Positions 1 through 6,909 of a stretch of 16,143 bases of DNA are shown here, piece after piece; positions within the stretch are counted from its first letter, which is position 1; the number at the start of each line of letters is the position of its first letter. Below the pieces are notes generated by a model. The model had not been told where the DNA came from. It did no database searches and was given only the letters and a program-made list of their open reading frames with translations. The position numbers and the translations under genes are program-made. The stretch is from positions 1 to 16,143 of the forward strand of contig CAJXTP010000042.1 in the NCBI GenBank assembly GCA_913061335.1, in the 5' to 3' direction. This DNA is from an uncultured Loktanella sp. Lineage in GTDB: Bacteria > Pseudomonadota > Alphaproteobacteria > Rhodobacterales > Rhodobacteraceae.

Positions 1-46
1 AGATGTAGAGAGGTCTCGTGGGCTCGGAGATGTGTATAAGAGACAG
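1..46 (+). other. Nextera/Tn5 library adapter (artefact)
   Basis: This is synthetic sequence, not genome. Positions 28-46 are the 19-bp Tn5 mosaic end AGATGTGTATAAGAGACAG, preceded by the Nextera read-2/P7 primer GTCTCGTGGGCTCGG (13-27) and an 8-base index GTAGAGAG (5-12) after the AGAT tail of the P7 oligo. From memory the index fits Nextera N707. The biological insert begins at 47. An inverted copy lies at the other end of the window, so the two together look like terminal inverted repeats but are not a transposon. Confidence 0.98.
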
Positions 47-233
47 GGCTTAAGCCGGCCCACCTTGGTGGTGATCAAACCCACCCTCCGCGGGCGTCTG
101 TTCCAACGATTGAAAATCGTACAACGCTGCGGACAGTTCATCGGTGTCCGGATTGTTGCTTGATAATTCAAGGTGCGTTGCAACATAAGGCAATCAAGTT
201 GTAAGTTCTTTCAAACAGCTCATAGGATCGACA
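47..233. other. Leader region upstream of the IclR gene, no confident gene
   Basis: This 187-bp stretch holds no convincing gene. It starts with a 10-bp perfect palindrome GGCTTAAGCC (47-56), followed by CCACC-TT-GGTGG (60-71). Two antisense open readings cross it: a plus-strand reading open from the insert edge to TGA 161-163, and a minus-strand reading from a TTG at 193 to TAA at 50 (47 codons, acidic). Neither has a visible ribosome binding site or a recognisable family. A GTTGCAAC palindrome (177-184) lies about 50 bp ahead of the IclR start and could be part of an operator or promoter. No clear -35/-10 pair was seen. Confidence 0.4.
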
Positions 234-1013
234 ATGCCGAACCTCCAAACAAGTAGTTATTCCGCGCCGGCGTTGGAAAAGGGGCTCGATATTATTGAGC
301 TCCTTTCCACACGTGAACTCGGCTTAGGGCAAACTGAAATCGCGCGGGAACTGGGTCGATCTGTCGGTGAAATTTTTCGGATGCTGATGGTGCTCCAGAC
401 ACGCGGCTATGTTGCGCAGGATCCGGTGTCGGATCGTTATCTGTTAACCACGTTCATTTTTGAAATTGCCCACAGGATACCCAAAATCGGGCGCCTCACC
501 GCGTTTGCTGAACCGCTGATGCGTAAGATGACGCACTGCATTAACCAATCGGCACATCTGGCTATTCTCAACGAAGGTGGCGTTCTGGTCGTGGGACAGA
601 CCGCGTCACCAGGCAACAGTATATTGACCGTGCGCCTTGGTGCCAAAATTGACCTCTGGCATGCCTCCTCCGGCAGGGTAATCCTTGCGTTTCAACACCC
701 TGAGATCTTGGAGGGATTATTGAAATCTGTCCCGCCGCCGCGCGAATTGCCCGCGAAGCAAATCATGCAAGAACTCACACAGATTAGAAAAGATGGTTTT
801 GAAGTCCGAGACAGTTTTGTTGTTAAAGGTGTGGTCAATATCTCGGCACCGATCATAGATCATTCTGGTCAGGCGGCTGCGGCGTTGACTGTGCCCCATA
901 TTGAGCGGTTCGATTCCTCTGTTTCCTTTGCACAATGCACGTCAGAATTGATAGCTACCGCCGCTGCCATCAGCAAAAGCCTTGGCGGTCAACCACCGAC
1001 CCAGACACCTTAA
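234..1013 (+). CDS. IclR-family transcriptional regulator
   Basis: This 259-residue protein has the usual length and order of IclR regulators. Residues about 12-75 form the winged helix-turn-helix (LEKGLDIIELL, then TEIARELGRS, then the recognition-helix region EIFRMLMVLQTRGYV). Residues about 80-250 form the effector-binding domain, with the family-typical LWHASSGRVILAF stretch at 141-153. IclR proteins bind small carbon metabolites, often sugar acids, and control neighbouring catabolic operons; the oxidative sugar genes here are the obvious target, by inference. The start is supported by AGGA at 224-227, six bases before ATG. The gene is convergent with the oxidoreductase gene, and the two stop codons overlap within TTAA. 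The Campylobacter jejuni fucose island also has an IclR-type regulator. Confidence 0.93.
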   Translation: MPNLQTSSYSAPALEKGLDIIELLSTRELGLGQTEIARELGRSVGEIFRMLMVLQTRGYVAQDPVSDRYLLTTFIFEIAHRIPKIGRLTAFAEPLMRKMTHCINQSAHLAILNEGGVLVVGQTASPGNSILTVRLGAKIDLWHASSGRVILAFQHPEILEGLLKSVPPPRELPAKQIMQELTQIRKDGFEVRDSFVVKGVVNISAPIIDHSGQAAAALTVPHIERFDSSVSFAQCTSELIATAAAISKSLGGQPPTQTP

Positions 1014-2074
1014 CTCAGGTCGAGCGGGACACTGGGCAGTTTCATGCTGTCAAAGCAGGCCTCGACCAATGCCATCGTCTGATAGGCGTCCTCTATCCCT
1101 GCAAAAAGCGTGTCGTCTTCGCCCGCATCAAACCGCTGGACGTTGCGCATCGTGCCCATAAAACTGTCGATGAACCAGCTGCCGTCAAGCGGCACCTGTT
1201 CCCAATCGTCCCCGTTCTTGCAGTACCACAGCTCGTCCGCCTCTCCGTTTGGATAATCGAAACAAACCCCAAGTTTGACCATCATTACACCCTCTGTGCC
1301 TTCAATGCGGAACCATGCGGATTGGAATTTTCGACCCGCCTGATGATTGTGATTGATCGACATCGCGCCGCGCAAGGTATCGCCATAGTCCAGAATCACG
1401 GATGTCCGCGTCTGAGCAAAACCGGCCGCACGCGGGTCACGCATGGAGCGTGCAAACACACCCTTGGGGTTGCCTGCCAATGCGCGGATTGTATCCAAAT
1501 AATGAATCGAATGAACCGCGATTTCCACGCGATCCATGGGGATCAGAAACGGGAAGAGTGTCCACGGCGTGAAGATATTCAAATGCACTTCGATCTCAAG
1601 CAGTTCACCGATCAACCCCGCATCAATCGCAGCGCGGACCGCCATCATCATGGGCGAAAACCGCAATTGAAAATTAACCGCGGCCTTTAACCGCTTATCG
1701 CGGCACACCTGACGGATCTCACGGGCTTGTTCCAGATCACCCCCCATGGGTTTCTGGATCAACACGGCTGCAGCATCTGGTAATTCTTTCAAAATGTCTG
1801 CAATGGCATGAGGTGGCACAGCGACATCGTAAACCACATCCTTTCCACAGGCCGTAACGGCTGCGGCGACATTGGCGTACACTGTTGGAATGTCATAATC
1901 AGACGCAAGCCCATGGGCGCGTTCGGCGTCCAGATCGGTCACGCTTGAAACGGTCAAACCGGCTTTGGTATAGGCCGGCATGTGGGCATCACGCACAATG
2001 CCGCCGGCCCCGATAATCACAATCGGCTTGGGCGCACTGGGTGCGGGCCAGCTTTGTTGTAGATCACCAATCAT
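1010..2074 (-). CDS. Gfo/Idh/MocA-family NAD(P)-dependent oxidoreductase
   Basis: This 354-residue protein has an N-terminal Rossmann fold (VIIGAGGIVRDAH, residues 18-31) and a C-terminal Gfo/Idh/MocA substrate domain. The conserved EKP motif appears as QKP (107-109), keeping the catalytic-region lysine K108. A VEIAVHSIHYLD segment (183-194) carries H188 and H191 where the family places its active-site histidine. Members oxidise or reduce sugars, inositols and sugar acids. Because the plus-strand operon lacks an obvious sugar 1-dehydrogenase, this enzyme is a candidate for converting aldose to lactone; that is inference. It is translated from a good site (GGAGG in AAGGAGGCCGCGACATG, minus strand), and its ATG overlaps the stop of the upstream MaoC gene (ATGA), so the two are coupled. 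Substrate unknown. Confidence 0.9.
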   Translation of the reverse strand: MIGDLQQSWPAPSAPKPIVIIGAGGIVRDAHMPAYTKAGLTVSSVTDLDAERAHGLASDYDIPTVYANVAAAVTACGKDVVYDVAVPPHAIADILKELPDAAAVLIQKPMGGDLEQAREIRQVCRDKRLKAAVNFQLRFSPMMMAVRAAIDAGLIGELLEIEVHLNIFTPWTLFPFLIPMDRVEIAVHSIHYLDTIRALAGNPKGVFARSMRDPRAAGFAQTRTSVILDYGDTLRGAMSINHNHQAGRKFQSAWFRIEGTEGVMMVKLGVCFDYPNGEADELWYCKNGDDWEQVPLDGSWFIDSFMGTMRNVQRFDAGEDDTLFAGIEDAYQTMALVEACFDSMKLPSVPLDLS

Positions 2075-2523
2075 GTCGCGGCCTCCTTCATTTGCACCAG
2101 TAGAACATGTTCACAATACATCACTGTGCTCCCGTCTTGTTTTTTTGTCTCGGTTATTTCGACAACCTTGCCAAAGCCTTTGCGCTTGGGATCGGGGGCC
2201 ATACCGCCAATGGTGACGACAGTGTGAATGGTATCGCCGATATGTACAGGTGTTGGAAACCGAAGGCGTTCGTACCCGTAAGTAAAAGCGCGTGGATTGA
2301 TTTGTGTTGCCGTCAATCCGACACCAATCGCGAAGGTCATCGTGCCGTGGGCAATACGCTGACCAAATTCGCTGGCCGCGCAAAACTCTGCATCCATGTG
2401 ATGGGGAAAGAAGTCGCCGGTATGCCCTGCATGCACGACAAAATCGGTCTCAGTAATCGTGCGCCCCATCGTCTTGCGCATGTCTCCCATCGAGTAATCC
2501 TCATAAAACTGTTCTTTTTCCAC
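2071..2523 (-). CDS. MaoC-family (R)-specific enoyl-CoA hydratase/dehydratase, catalytic residues intact
   Basis: This 150-residue single hot-dog-fold protein of the MaoC/hydratase-2 family adds or removes water on acyl-CoA thioesters. The signature GDFFPHHMDAEF (36-47) keeps the catalytic dyad in the D-x4-H spacing, D37 and H42, followed by GQRIAHGTM (54-62). The start is a GTG (2523-2521); an AGGAGG eight bases upstream makes it preferable to internal ATGs. It is the first gene of a two-gene minus-strand unit and overlaps the oxidoreductase gene by four bases. It is divergent from a second MaoC-fold gene that shares the local phrase YGY-x-RLRF-x-x-PV-x-IGDTI but not the catalytic His, so the two may form a heteromer. 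Natural substrate unknown; mesaconyl-CoA-hydratase-like or 3-hydroxyacyl-CoA dehydratase roles are possible. Confidence 0.9.
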   Translation of the reverse strand: MEKEQFYEDYSMGDMRKTMGRTITETDFVVHAGHTGDFFPHHMDAEFCAASEFGQRIAHGTMTFAIGVGLTATQINPRAFTYGYERLRFPTPVHIGDTIHTVVTIGGMAPDPKRKGFGKVVEITETKKQDGSTVMYCEHVLLVQMKEAAT

Positions 2524-2531
2524 GGCGTATC

Positions 2532-2537
2532 CCTCCT
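2532..2537 (-). promoter_or_regulatory. Strong ribosome binding site fixing a GTG start
   Basis: The minus strand reads AGGAGG here, with eight bases before the GTG at 2523. It is the main reason to begin the minus-strand MaoC gene at GTG instead of the internal ATGs 33 or more bases downstream. Those would cut into the start of the hot-dog domain (YEDYSMGD). Confidence 0.7.
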
Positions 2538-2540
2538 GAG

Positions 2541-2602
2541 TTCATTTTCCTATTTCATATATACAAAACAATTTGACATTTGAAAAGATTCGATGCTACG
2601 AA
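2541..2602. promoter_or_regulatory. Divergent promoter/operator region between the two MaoC genes
   Basis: This AT-rich stretch is the only gap from which both units can be transcribed. On the plus strand TTGACA (2573-2578) is a perfect -35, but the -10 at correct spacing (TACGAA, 2597-2602) is weak. On the minus strand TTTTCA (2586-2581) and TATATA (2563-2558) are 17 bp apart, each matching consensus at four of six positions. An imperfect dyad centred near 2569 (TTTCA 2553-2557 with TGAAA 2581-2585; inside it CAAA 2564-2567 with TTTG 2572-2575) overlaps both promoters and is a candidate operator for the IclR protein. The dyad is short and no IclR consensus can be asserted. Confidence 0.45.
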
Positions 2603-2631
2603 TGTCAGCAAGGTCATTGGGGGTAACAGAC

Positions 2632-3162
2632 ATGGCGCAGATAGGTGTTCACGCACGAGGATTGCCTGGCTTGCCAGACGACCATGCTCAAATCCCGGTT
2701 TGGAATGCGGAAAACTGGTACTTTGAAGACTTTGAAGCCGGCGATAAGATCCGAACAATCCGGCGCACGATTTCCGAAGGGGAATCGATGTTGTTCAACT
2801 CTCTCGTGATGGACCACCACCCTTACGTCAGTGATCAGGATTTTGCCGAACACGAAGGCCTCTTTGGCAAACGCATTGTTGCTGGCGCATTCGTATTTTC
2901 TCTTGGATTGGGTCTTGCCGCGACGAACTGCCAGAACTCGTTTTCATACGGCTATGACCGCCTGCGGTTTATCAAGCCAGTGTTCATCGGTGACACTATT
3001 TATACCATCCGCGAAAACATCGGCAAAGAGCCGAAAGACGAAAAGATGGGCAAAGTGCGCGTCAGCTATTCCGTCTACAAAGGCGAAGGCGAGCTGGCGC
3101 TTTACGCCGAACATTTGATGACCGCATTGTATCGCCCCGCCGAAAGTGCCGACAATGGATAA
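2632..3162 (+). CDS. MaoC-like hot-dog protein, catalytic His replaced
   Basis: This 176-residue protein is homologous to the divergent MaoC hydratase (shared YGY-x-RLRF-x-x-PV-x-IGDTIYT region). In the active-site segment, D61 of MDHHPYVSDQDF aligns with the catalytic Asp, but the position five residues on is V66 where the partner has His, and the usual RIAHG reads RIVAG (81-85). It is therefore probably non-catalytic or mechanistically altered. In other bacteria (for example mycobacterial HadA with HadB) a degenerate hot-dog subunit pairs with an active one. The start at ATG 2632 is preferred (GGGGG at 2619-2623) over an in-frame ATG at 2593, which lies within the promoter. It is the first gene of the 15-gene plus-strand array; its last eight bases overlap the next start. 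Confidence 0.85.
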   Translation: MAQIGVHARGLPGLPDDHAQIPVWNAENWYFEDFEAGDKIRTIRRTISEGESMLFNSLVMDHHPYVSDQDFAEHEGLFGKRIVAGAFVFSLGLGLAATNCQNSFSYGYDRLRFIKPVFIGDTIYTIRENIGKEPKDEKMGKVRVSYSVYKGEGELALYAEHLMTALYRPAESADNG

Positions 3163-4294
3163 GAAGATCACATTGCGCGGTATGACATGGGACCACAGCC
3201 GAGGCGTGGACCCAATGCTCGCGACCTCTGCGGCATTTTCAAAAATACATCCCGACGTTGAAATCACATGGGAAAAGCGGTCTTTGCAGGCTTTTGCAGA
3301 TCGTCCCATTGGTGAGATGGCTGCCGCCTATGACCTCATGGTCATTGACCATCCCCATGTGGGTGAAGTAGCGGGTTCGGGTCATTTGGTGGCATTTGAC
3401 ACGCTGGGCCGTGACGCTGATCTGGCCAAGCTCGCAGCGCAATCGGTTGGTCCGTCGCATCCGTCTTACAACTTTGAAAGGCATCAGTGGGGCCTTGCGA
3501 TTGACGCGGCCACGCCCGTTGCATCCTTCCGGTCTGACCTGATCGAGACTGCGCCAAAATCGTGGGACGGCGTAATGACGCTGGCGGCTGCAGGCAAAGT
3601 GGCCTTGGCGATGATCCCGATCAATACATTGATGACATTCTTTGGCTTGGCTAAAAACCTTGGCTTCGTTGTAGCCGAAGATCCCGACCACTTGATGGAA
3701 CGCAACCAAGCGGACGAAGTGCTAAGTGTCGTGGGTGAGTTGGCCGCCAAGGTTGATCCGCGTTGCCTGACACTTGACCCGATTGGCGTGCTGGAATGGA
3801 TGGGTCGCACCAAAGGCGCACCCGCCTATTGCCCGTTCGGCTATGGCTACACAAATTATAGCCGCGATGGGTATTGTGAGTTCCCAATCACATTCGCCGA
3901 CGCGCCGGGCTTTGGCGATAACGGGCCACGCGGAACAGTCATCGGTGGCACCGGCATCGCAATTTCCAGCCAGTGCAAACATATCGAAGTGGCCGCCGAT
4001 TACGCGTTCTGGATCGCAGGCGCAGAGTGTCAGACTGGTCTGTTCTTTGACAGTGGCGGCCAGTCCGGCAATGCGGTGGCGTGGGAGTCCGACGCAACAA
4101 ACGGGCAATGCCGCAACTTTTTCCGCAACACCCGCGAGACGCTAGAAACGGTTTGGTTGCGCCCGCGCTACGATGGGTACATGGGGTTCCAAGAAAGTGG
4201 TGGCGATATTCTACACGCGTTTCTGCGTGGCGAAACCAACAAAATTGACACGCTCGCCCGCCTTGATGCAGCCTATCGTGAGAGCCGGACATGA
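3155..4294 (+). CDS. Solute-binding-protein-like protein (SBP family 1) without signal peptide
   Basis: This 379-residue protein resembles ABC-importer extracellular solute-binding proteins of family 1 (type TWDHSRG ... AAFSKIHPDVEITWE ... YDLMVIDHPHVGEVA; later ISSQCKHIEVAADYAFWIAG and FFDSGGQSGN). Unlike the second binding protein in this operon it has no Sec or lipoprotein signal: the first residues, MDKKITLRGMTWDHSRG, run straight into the first strand of the mature fold. ATG 3155 is chosen because it overlaps the previous stop (ATGGATAA); a GTG nine bases upstream (3146) would add only MPT and still give no signal peptide. Its stop overlaps the CoA-transferase start (ATGA). Inference: a cytoplasmic ligand-binding protein, perhaps delivering or sensing the CoA-transferase substrate, or a paralogue that lost export. 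Confidence 0.82.
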   Translation: MDKKITLRGMTWDHSRGVDPMLATSAAFSKIHPDVEITWEKRSLQAFADRPIGEMAAAYDLMVIDHPHVGEVAGSGHLVAFDTLGRDADLAKLAAQSVGPSHPSYNFERHQWGLAIDAATPVASFRSDLIETAPKSWDGVMTLAAAGKVALAMIPINTLMTFFGLAKNLGFVVAEDPDHLMERNQADEVLSVVGELAAKVDPRCLTLDPIGVLEWMGRTKGAPAYCPFGYGYTNYSRDGYCEFPITFADAPGFGDNGPRGTVIGGTGIAISSQCKHIEVAADYAFWIAGAECQTGLFFDSGGQSGNAVAWESDATNGQCRNFFRNTRETLETVWLRPRYDGYMGFQESGGDILHAFLRGETNKIDTLARLDAAYRESRT

Positions 4295-5475
4295 AGACCT
4301 TACCGCAATCCGAGCGCCCGCTGAACGGTCTGACAGTTGTTGATTTCAGCCAGTTCTTGTCTGGGCCGTTATGTGGTCTGAAGCTCGCTGATCTGGGGGC
4401 CCGTGTGATCAAGGTTGAGCGCCCCGGTGTGGGCGACCTGTGCCGGAACCTGTATATTTCCGATACTGACATTGATGGTGACAATTCGCTGTTCCACGCG
4501 ATCAATCGCAACAAGGAAAGCGTCGCTGCTGATCTGCGTAACCCTGACGACCGCGCGGCTTTGGTTGAGTTGCTGAAGACCGCCGACGTGATGATCCAGA
4601 ATTTTCGCCCCGGCGTGATTGAACGACAAGGGTTCGGTTATGACGATGTGCGCGCGATCAATCCGCGCATTATCTACGGCAGTATTTCGGGGTATGGTGA
4701 AGACGGCCCGTGGAAAGATTTGCCCGGTCAAGACCTGCTGGCGCAAGCGCGCTCCGGTCTATTGTGGCTGACAGGCAGCGCCGATGACGCGCCAACCCCC
4801 ATGGGTCTGGCCGTTGCTGATATGTTGGCGGGCAACGCACTGGCGCAAGGCATCCTTGCGGCTTTGGTCGGACGCGGTATCCACGGCAAAGGTGCGCTGG
4901 TGCAAACTAGCCTTCTGGAAGCGATGATTGATTTTCAGTTCGAAGTTCTGTCGACCCATCTGAACGACGGCAATCGTACCCCCAAACGTAGCAGCGTCAA
5001 TGGCGCGCATGCCTATCTGAGCGCGCCTTACGGCGTTTACCAAACCGCGGACGGGTTCTTGACCCTTGCCATGACGCCATCGCTAAAAATTCTGGCCGAT
5101 TTGATCGACCTCAAAGGTCTAGAGTCATTCTATGACGATACTGCGGTTCTGATGACCCAGCGTGACCGCATCAAAGCCGCGATCGCCGCGCAAATTGTCA
5201 CCCGCACGACAGCAGAGTGGCTATCCGTTTTGCAGCCCGCAGACATCTGGTGCTCAGAGGTTCTGAACTGGAACGAGATGCGCGAAACAGACGCTTACAA
5301 ACGTCTTGATCTTGAACAAACCATCGTCCGGAACGGCACAGTGCGGCTTGAAACGCTGCGCTCGCCTATCCGCTACAACGGGGCCACGCTAAAATGTGAT
5401 CGCGCAGCACCCGAACTAGGCCAAGACACAGATCGCGTCTTGGCACCTAAACGGCCGCATAACGCGGCACCATGA
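4291..5475 (+). CDS. Class III (CaiB/BaiF family) CoA-transferase
   Basis: This 394-residue protein has the expected length for formyl-CoA-transferase-type enzymes. N-terminal motifs include LNGLTVVDFSQFLSGPLCG (11-29) and LGARVIKVERPG-x-GD (35-49). RNKESVAADLR (73-83) and QNFRPGVIERQGFGYDDV (103-120) follow. The segment SGYGEDGP (133-140) precedes D148 in LPGQDLLAQARSG, the position of the catalytic aspartate that forms the acyl-anhydride/CoA intermediate in this family. These enzymes move CoA between carboxylic acids. The gene is sandwiched between two binding-protein genes, overlaps the first by ATGA, and ends 26 bp before the second. With the MaoC genes it forms a CoA-thioester module whose acid substrate cannot be deduced (a hydroxy acid, lactate-like acid or sugar acid are possibilities). 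Confidence 0.92.
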   Translation: MKTLPQSERPLNGLTVVDFSQFLSGPLCGLKLADLGARVIKVERPGVGDLCRNLYISDTDIDGDNSLFHAINRNKESVAADLRNPDDRAALVELLKTADVMIQNFRPGVIERQGFGYDDVRAINPRIIYGSISGYGEDGPWKDLPGQDLLAQARSGLLWLTGSADDAPTPMGLAVADMLAGNALAQGILAALVGRGIHGKGALVQTSLLEAMIDFQFEVLSTHLNDGNRTPKRSSVNGAHAYLSAPYGVYQTADGFLTLAMTPSLKILADLIDLKGLESFYDDTAVLMTQRDRIKAAIAAQIVTRTTAEWLSVLQPADIWCSEVLNWNEMRETDAYKRLDLEQTIVRNGTVRLETLRSPIRYNGATLKCDRAAPELGQDTDRVLAPKRPHNAAP

Positions 5476-5490
5476 CGGTCCAAATTCCGA

Positions 5491-5500
5491 GGGAGGAAAC
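5491..5500 (+). promoter_or_regulatory. Ribosome binding site deciding the binding-protein start
   Basis: GGGAGGAAAC lies directly before the ATG at 5502. It makes 5502 the start and not the in-frame ATG at 5472, which overlaps the CoA-transferase stop and would add ten residues before a standard signal peptide. Confidence 0.75.
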
Positions 5501-5501
5501 C

Positions 5502-6833
5502 ATGACCAAATCTATATTTAAGACACTACTGGCAGCTTCAGCGCTGACAGGTATCGCTGCAACATCCGTTGCGGCAGAGGACGTCGATTACGGCAGCTTT
5601 GCCGACTATACCTTGCGCGTAAAACTGATTGGCGGCGCACAGTACGAGCCACTTTATGCGCGCATCGCAGAATGGGAAGCGATGACAGGTGCCACGGTTG
5701 ATGTACTGTCTCGCAAGAACCACTTTGAGTTGGACCGCGAGATTAAACAAGACATCGCAGCAGGCACACTGGATTGGTGCGTTGGATCCAACCACACCAG
5801 CTTTGCTCCGCAATATGGTAGTATTTATCGCGACTTGAACGGCGTAATTTCTGAGGCGACATTGGCTGAATTCCAGCCGCTTGCGCTGCAAAATTCAACC
5901 GTCGAAGGTCGGCTTGTACAGCTTCCACGCCACTCTGACATCTCGAACCTATACTATATCAAGTCGCTGTTCGAGGACGCCGACAACAAGGCAGGTTTCA
6001 AAGCGGAATATGGCTACGATCTTTTGCCGCCCGAAACTTGGGAGCAGGTCAAAGATCAAGCGATGTTCTTTGCCGACGCGCCAACATTCTACGGTACACA
6101 GTTCGTGGGCAAGGACGAGGCGATTACCGGTCGTTTCTATGAAATGCTTGTCGCCAATGGCGGTGCGCTGTTTGACGATGAATGGAACCCGACGTTTAAC
6201 TCTGCCGCTGGTGTTGAAACGGTAAACTGGTTCAAGGACCTCTATGAGTCAAAGGCCGTTCCTGCAGGCTCGCTTAACTATCTCTGGGACGACACGGGCC
6301 TTGGCTTTGCCTCTGGTACTGTTGCGTTGAACCTTGACTGGGCGGGCTGGGCATCGTTCTTTAACGACCCGGAAAACTCAAAGATCGCGGGTGACATCGG
6401 GCTCGTCCGCGCTCCAAAAGGATCGGCCGGTATTCGCTCTGGTTGGTCGGGGAGCCATACGTTCTCGATCACGGAAAGCTGTGATAACGTTGACGCCGCA
6501 GCGTCATTGGTCACTTTCCTGACAAGCCATGAAAGCCAGATGGTCGAAGCGACATCAGGCCTGTTGCCGACGCGTGCGGCTGTTTGGGGCGATGCCAAAG
6601 CGCAGTTCGCTGCGGACGGCAACGATTTCTTGGTAGAAGTGTTTGAAACCTACGCCATTTCGATGGAAGAGGATGCTTTCACACCGCCGTTGATCACACC
6701 ATGGATCGAGGTGTCCAATGAAATCTGGCCACAGCTTCAGGCTGCTATCCTCGGGGAGAAGACCCCTCAAGAAGCGCTTGATGATGCTGCGGACGCCGCG
6801 CGCCTTGTCATGGAAGACGCCGGCTACCTCTAG
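5502..6833 (+). CDS. ABC transporter exported solute-binding protein (family 1, sugar type)
   Basis: This 443-residue precursor has a classical Sec signal peptide MTKSIFKTLLAASALTGIAA-TSVAA, with probable cleavage after A25 (then EDVDYG). The mature part has the lobed MalE-like fold (LRVKLIGGAQYEPLYARIAEW; TFYGTQFVGKDEAITGRFYEML; a C-terminal LGEKTPQEALDDAADAA helix typical of family 1 binding proteins). It should capture the substrate in the periplasm for the two permeases and ATPase that follow. The preceding gene ends 26 bp upstream and the next permease starts 76 bp downstream, with a stable hairpin in that gap, a common arrangement for keeping binding-protein mRNA abundant. The sequence does not fix the ligand; the enzymes downstream suggest a deoxy sugar, its glycoside or its acid. 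Confidence 0.93.
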   Translation: MTKSIFKTLLAASALTGIAATSVAAEDVDYGSFADYTLRVKLIGGAQYEPLYARIAEWEAMTGATVDVLSRKNHFELDREIKQDIAAGTLDWCVGSNHTSFAPQYGSIYRDLNGVISEATLAEFQPLALQNSTVEGRLVQLPRHSDISNLYYIKSLFEDADNKAGFKAEYGYDLLPPETWEQVKDQAMFFADAPTFYGTQFVGKDEAITGRFYEMLVANGGALFDDEWNPTFNSAAGVETVNWFKDLYESKAVPAGSLNYLWDDTGLGFASGTVALNLDWAGWASFFNDPENSKIAGDIGLVRAPKGSAGIRSGWSGSHTFSITESCDNVDAAASLVTFLTSHESQMVEATSGLLPTRAAVWGDAKAQFAADGNDFLVEVFETYAISMEEDAFTPPLITPWIEVSNEIWPQLQAAILGEKTPQEALDDAADAARLVMEDAGYL

Positions 6834-6846
6834 ATACCATTCTAGT

Positions 6847-6874
6847 TTGGCGCGGGCTTTCGGGTCCGCGCCAA
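6847..6874 (+). promoter_or_regulatory. Strong stem-loop after the binding-protein gene
   Basis: TTGGCGCGG (6847-6855) is perfectly complementary to CCGCGCCAA (6866-6874). A G-T pair and a C-G pair extend the stem to 11 bp, leaving a TTTCGG loop (6858-6863). No T-tract follows, so it is not a normal intrinsic terminator. In ABC operons such hairpins often shield the 3' end of the binding-protein message or partly attenuate transcription so that the binding protein outnumbers the membrane parts. That role is inferred from position; the hairpin is directly visible. Confidence 0.8.
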
Positions 6875-6909
6875 TCCGTTCCATTTCAACCAATATAGGC
6901 AGCAACGAC

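Noticed and set aside
50..193. Minus-strand 47-codon acidic frame upstream of the IclR gene
   Set aside because: It needs a TTG start without a ribosome binding site, is preceded in frame by a stop, and is matched by an equally open antisense reading. There is no family resemblance.
935..1690. Plus-strand 251-codon frame opposite the oxidoreductase gene
   Set aside because: It is antisense to a well-supported Gfo/Idh/MocA gene and rich in His, Arg and Cys as expected for a shadow frame.
6718..6909. 64-residue N-terminal extension of the first permease
   Set aside because: It overlaps the binding-protein coding end and the hairpin, reads as out-of-frame sequence, and the membrane protein has a natural start at 6910.
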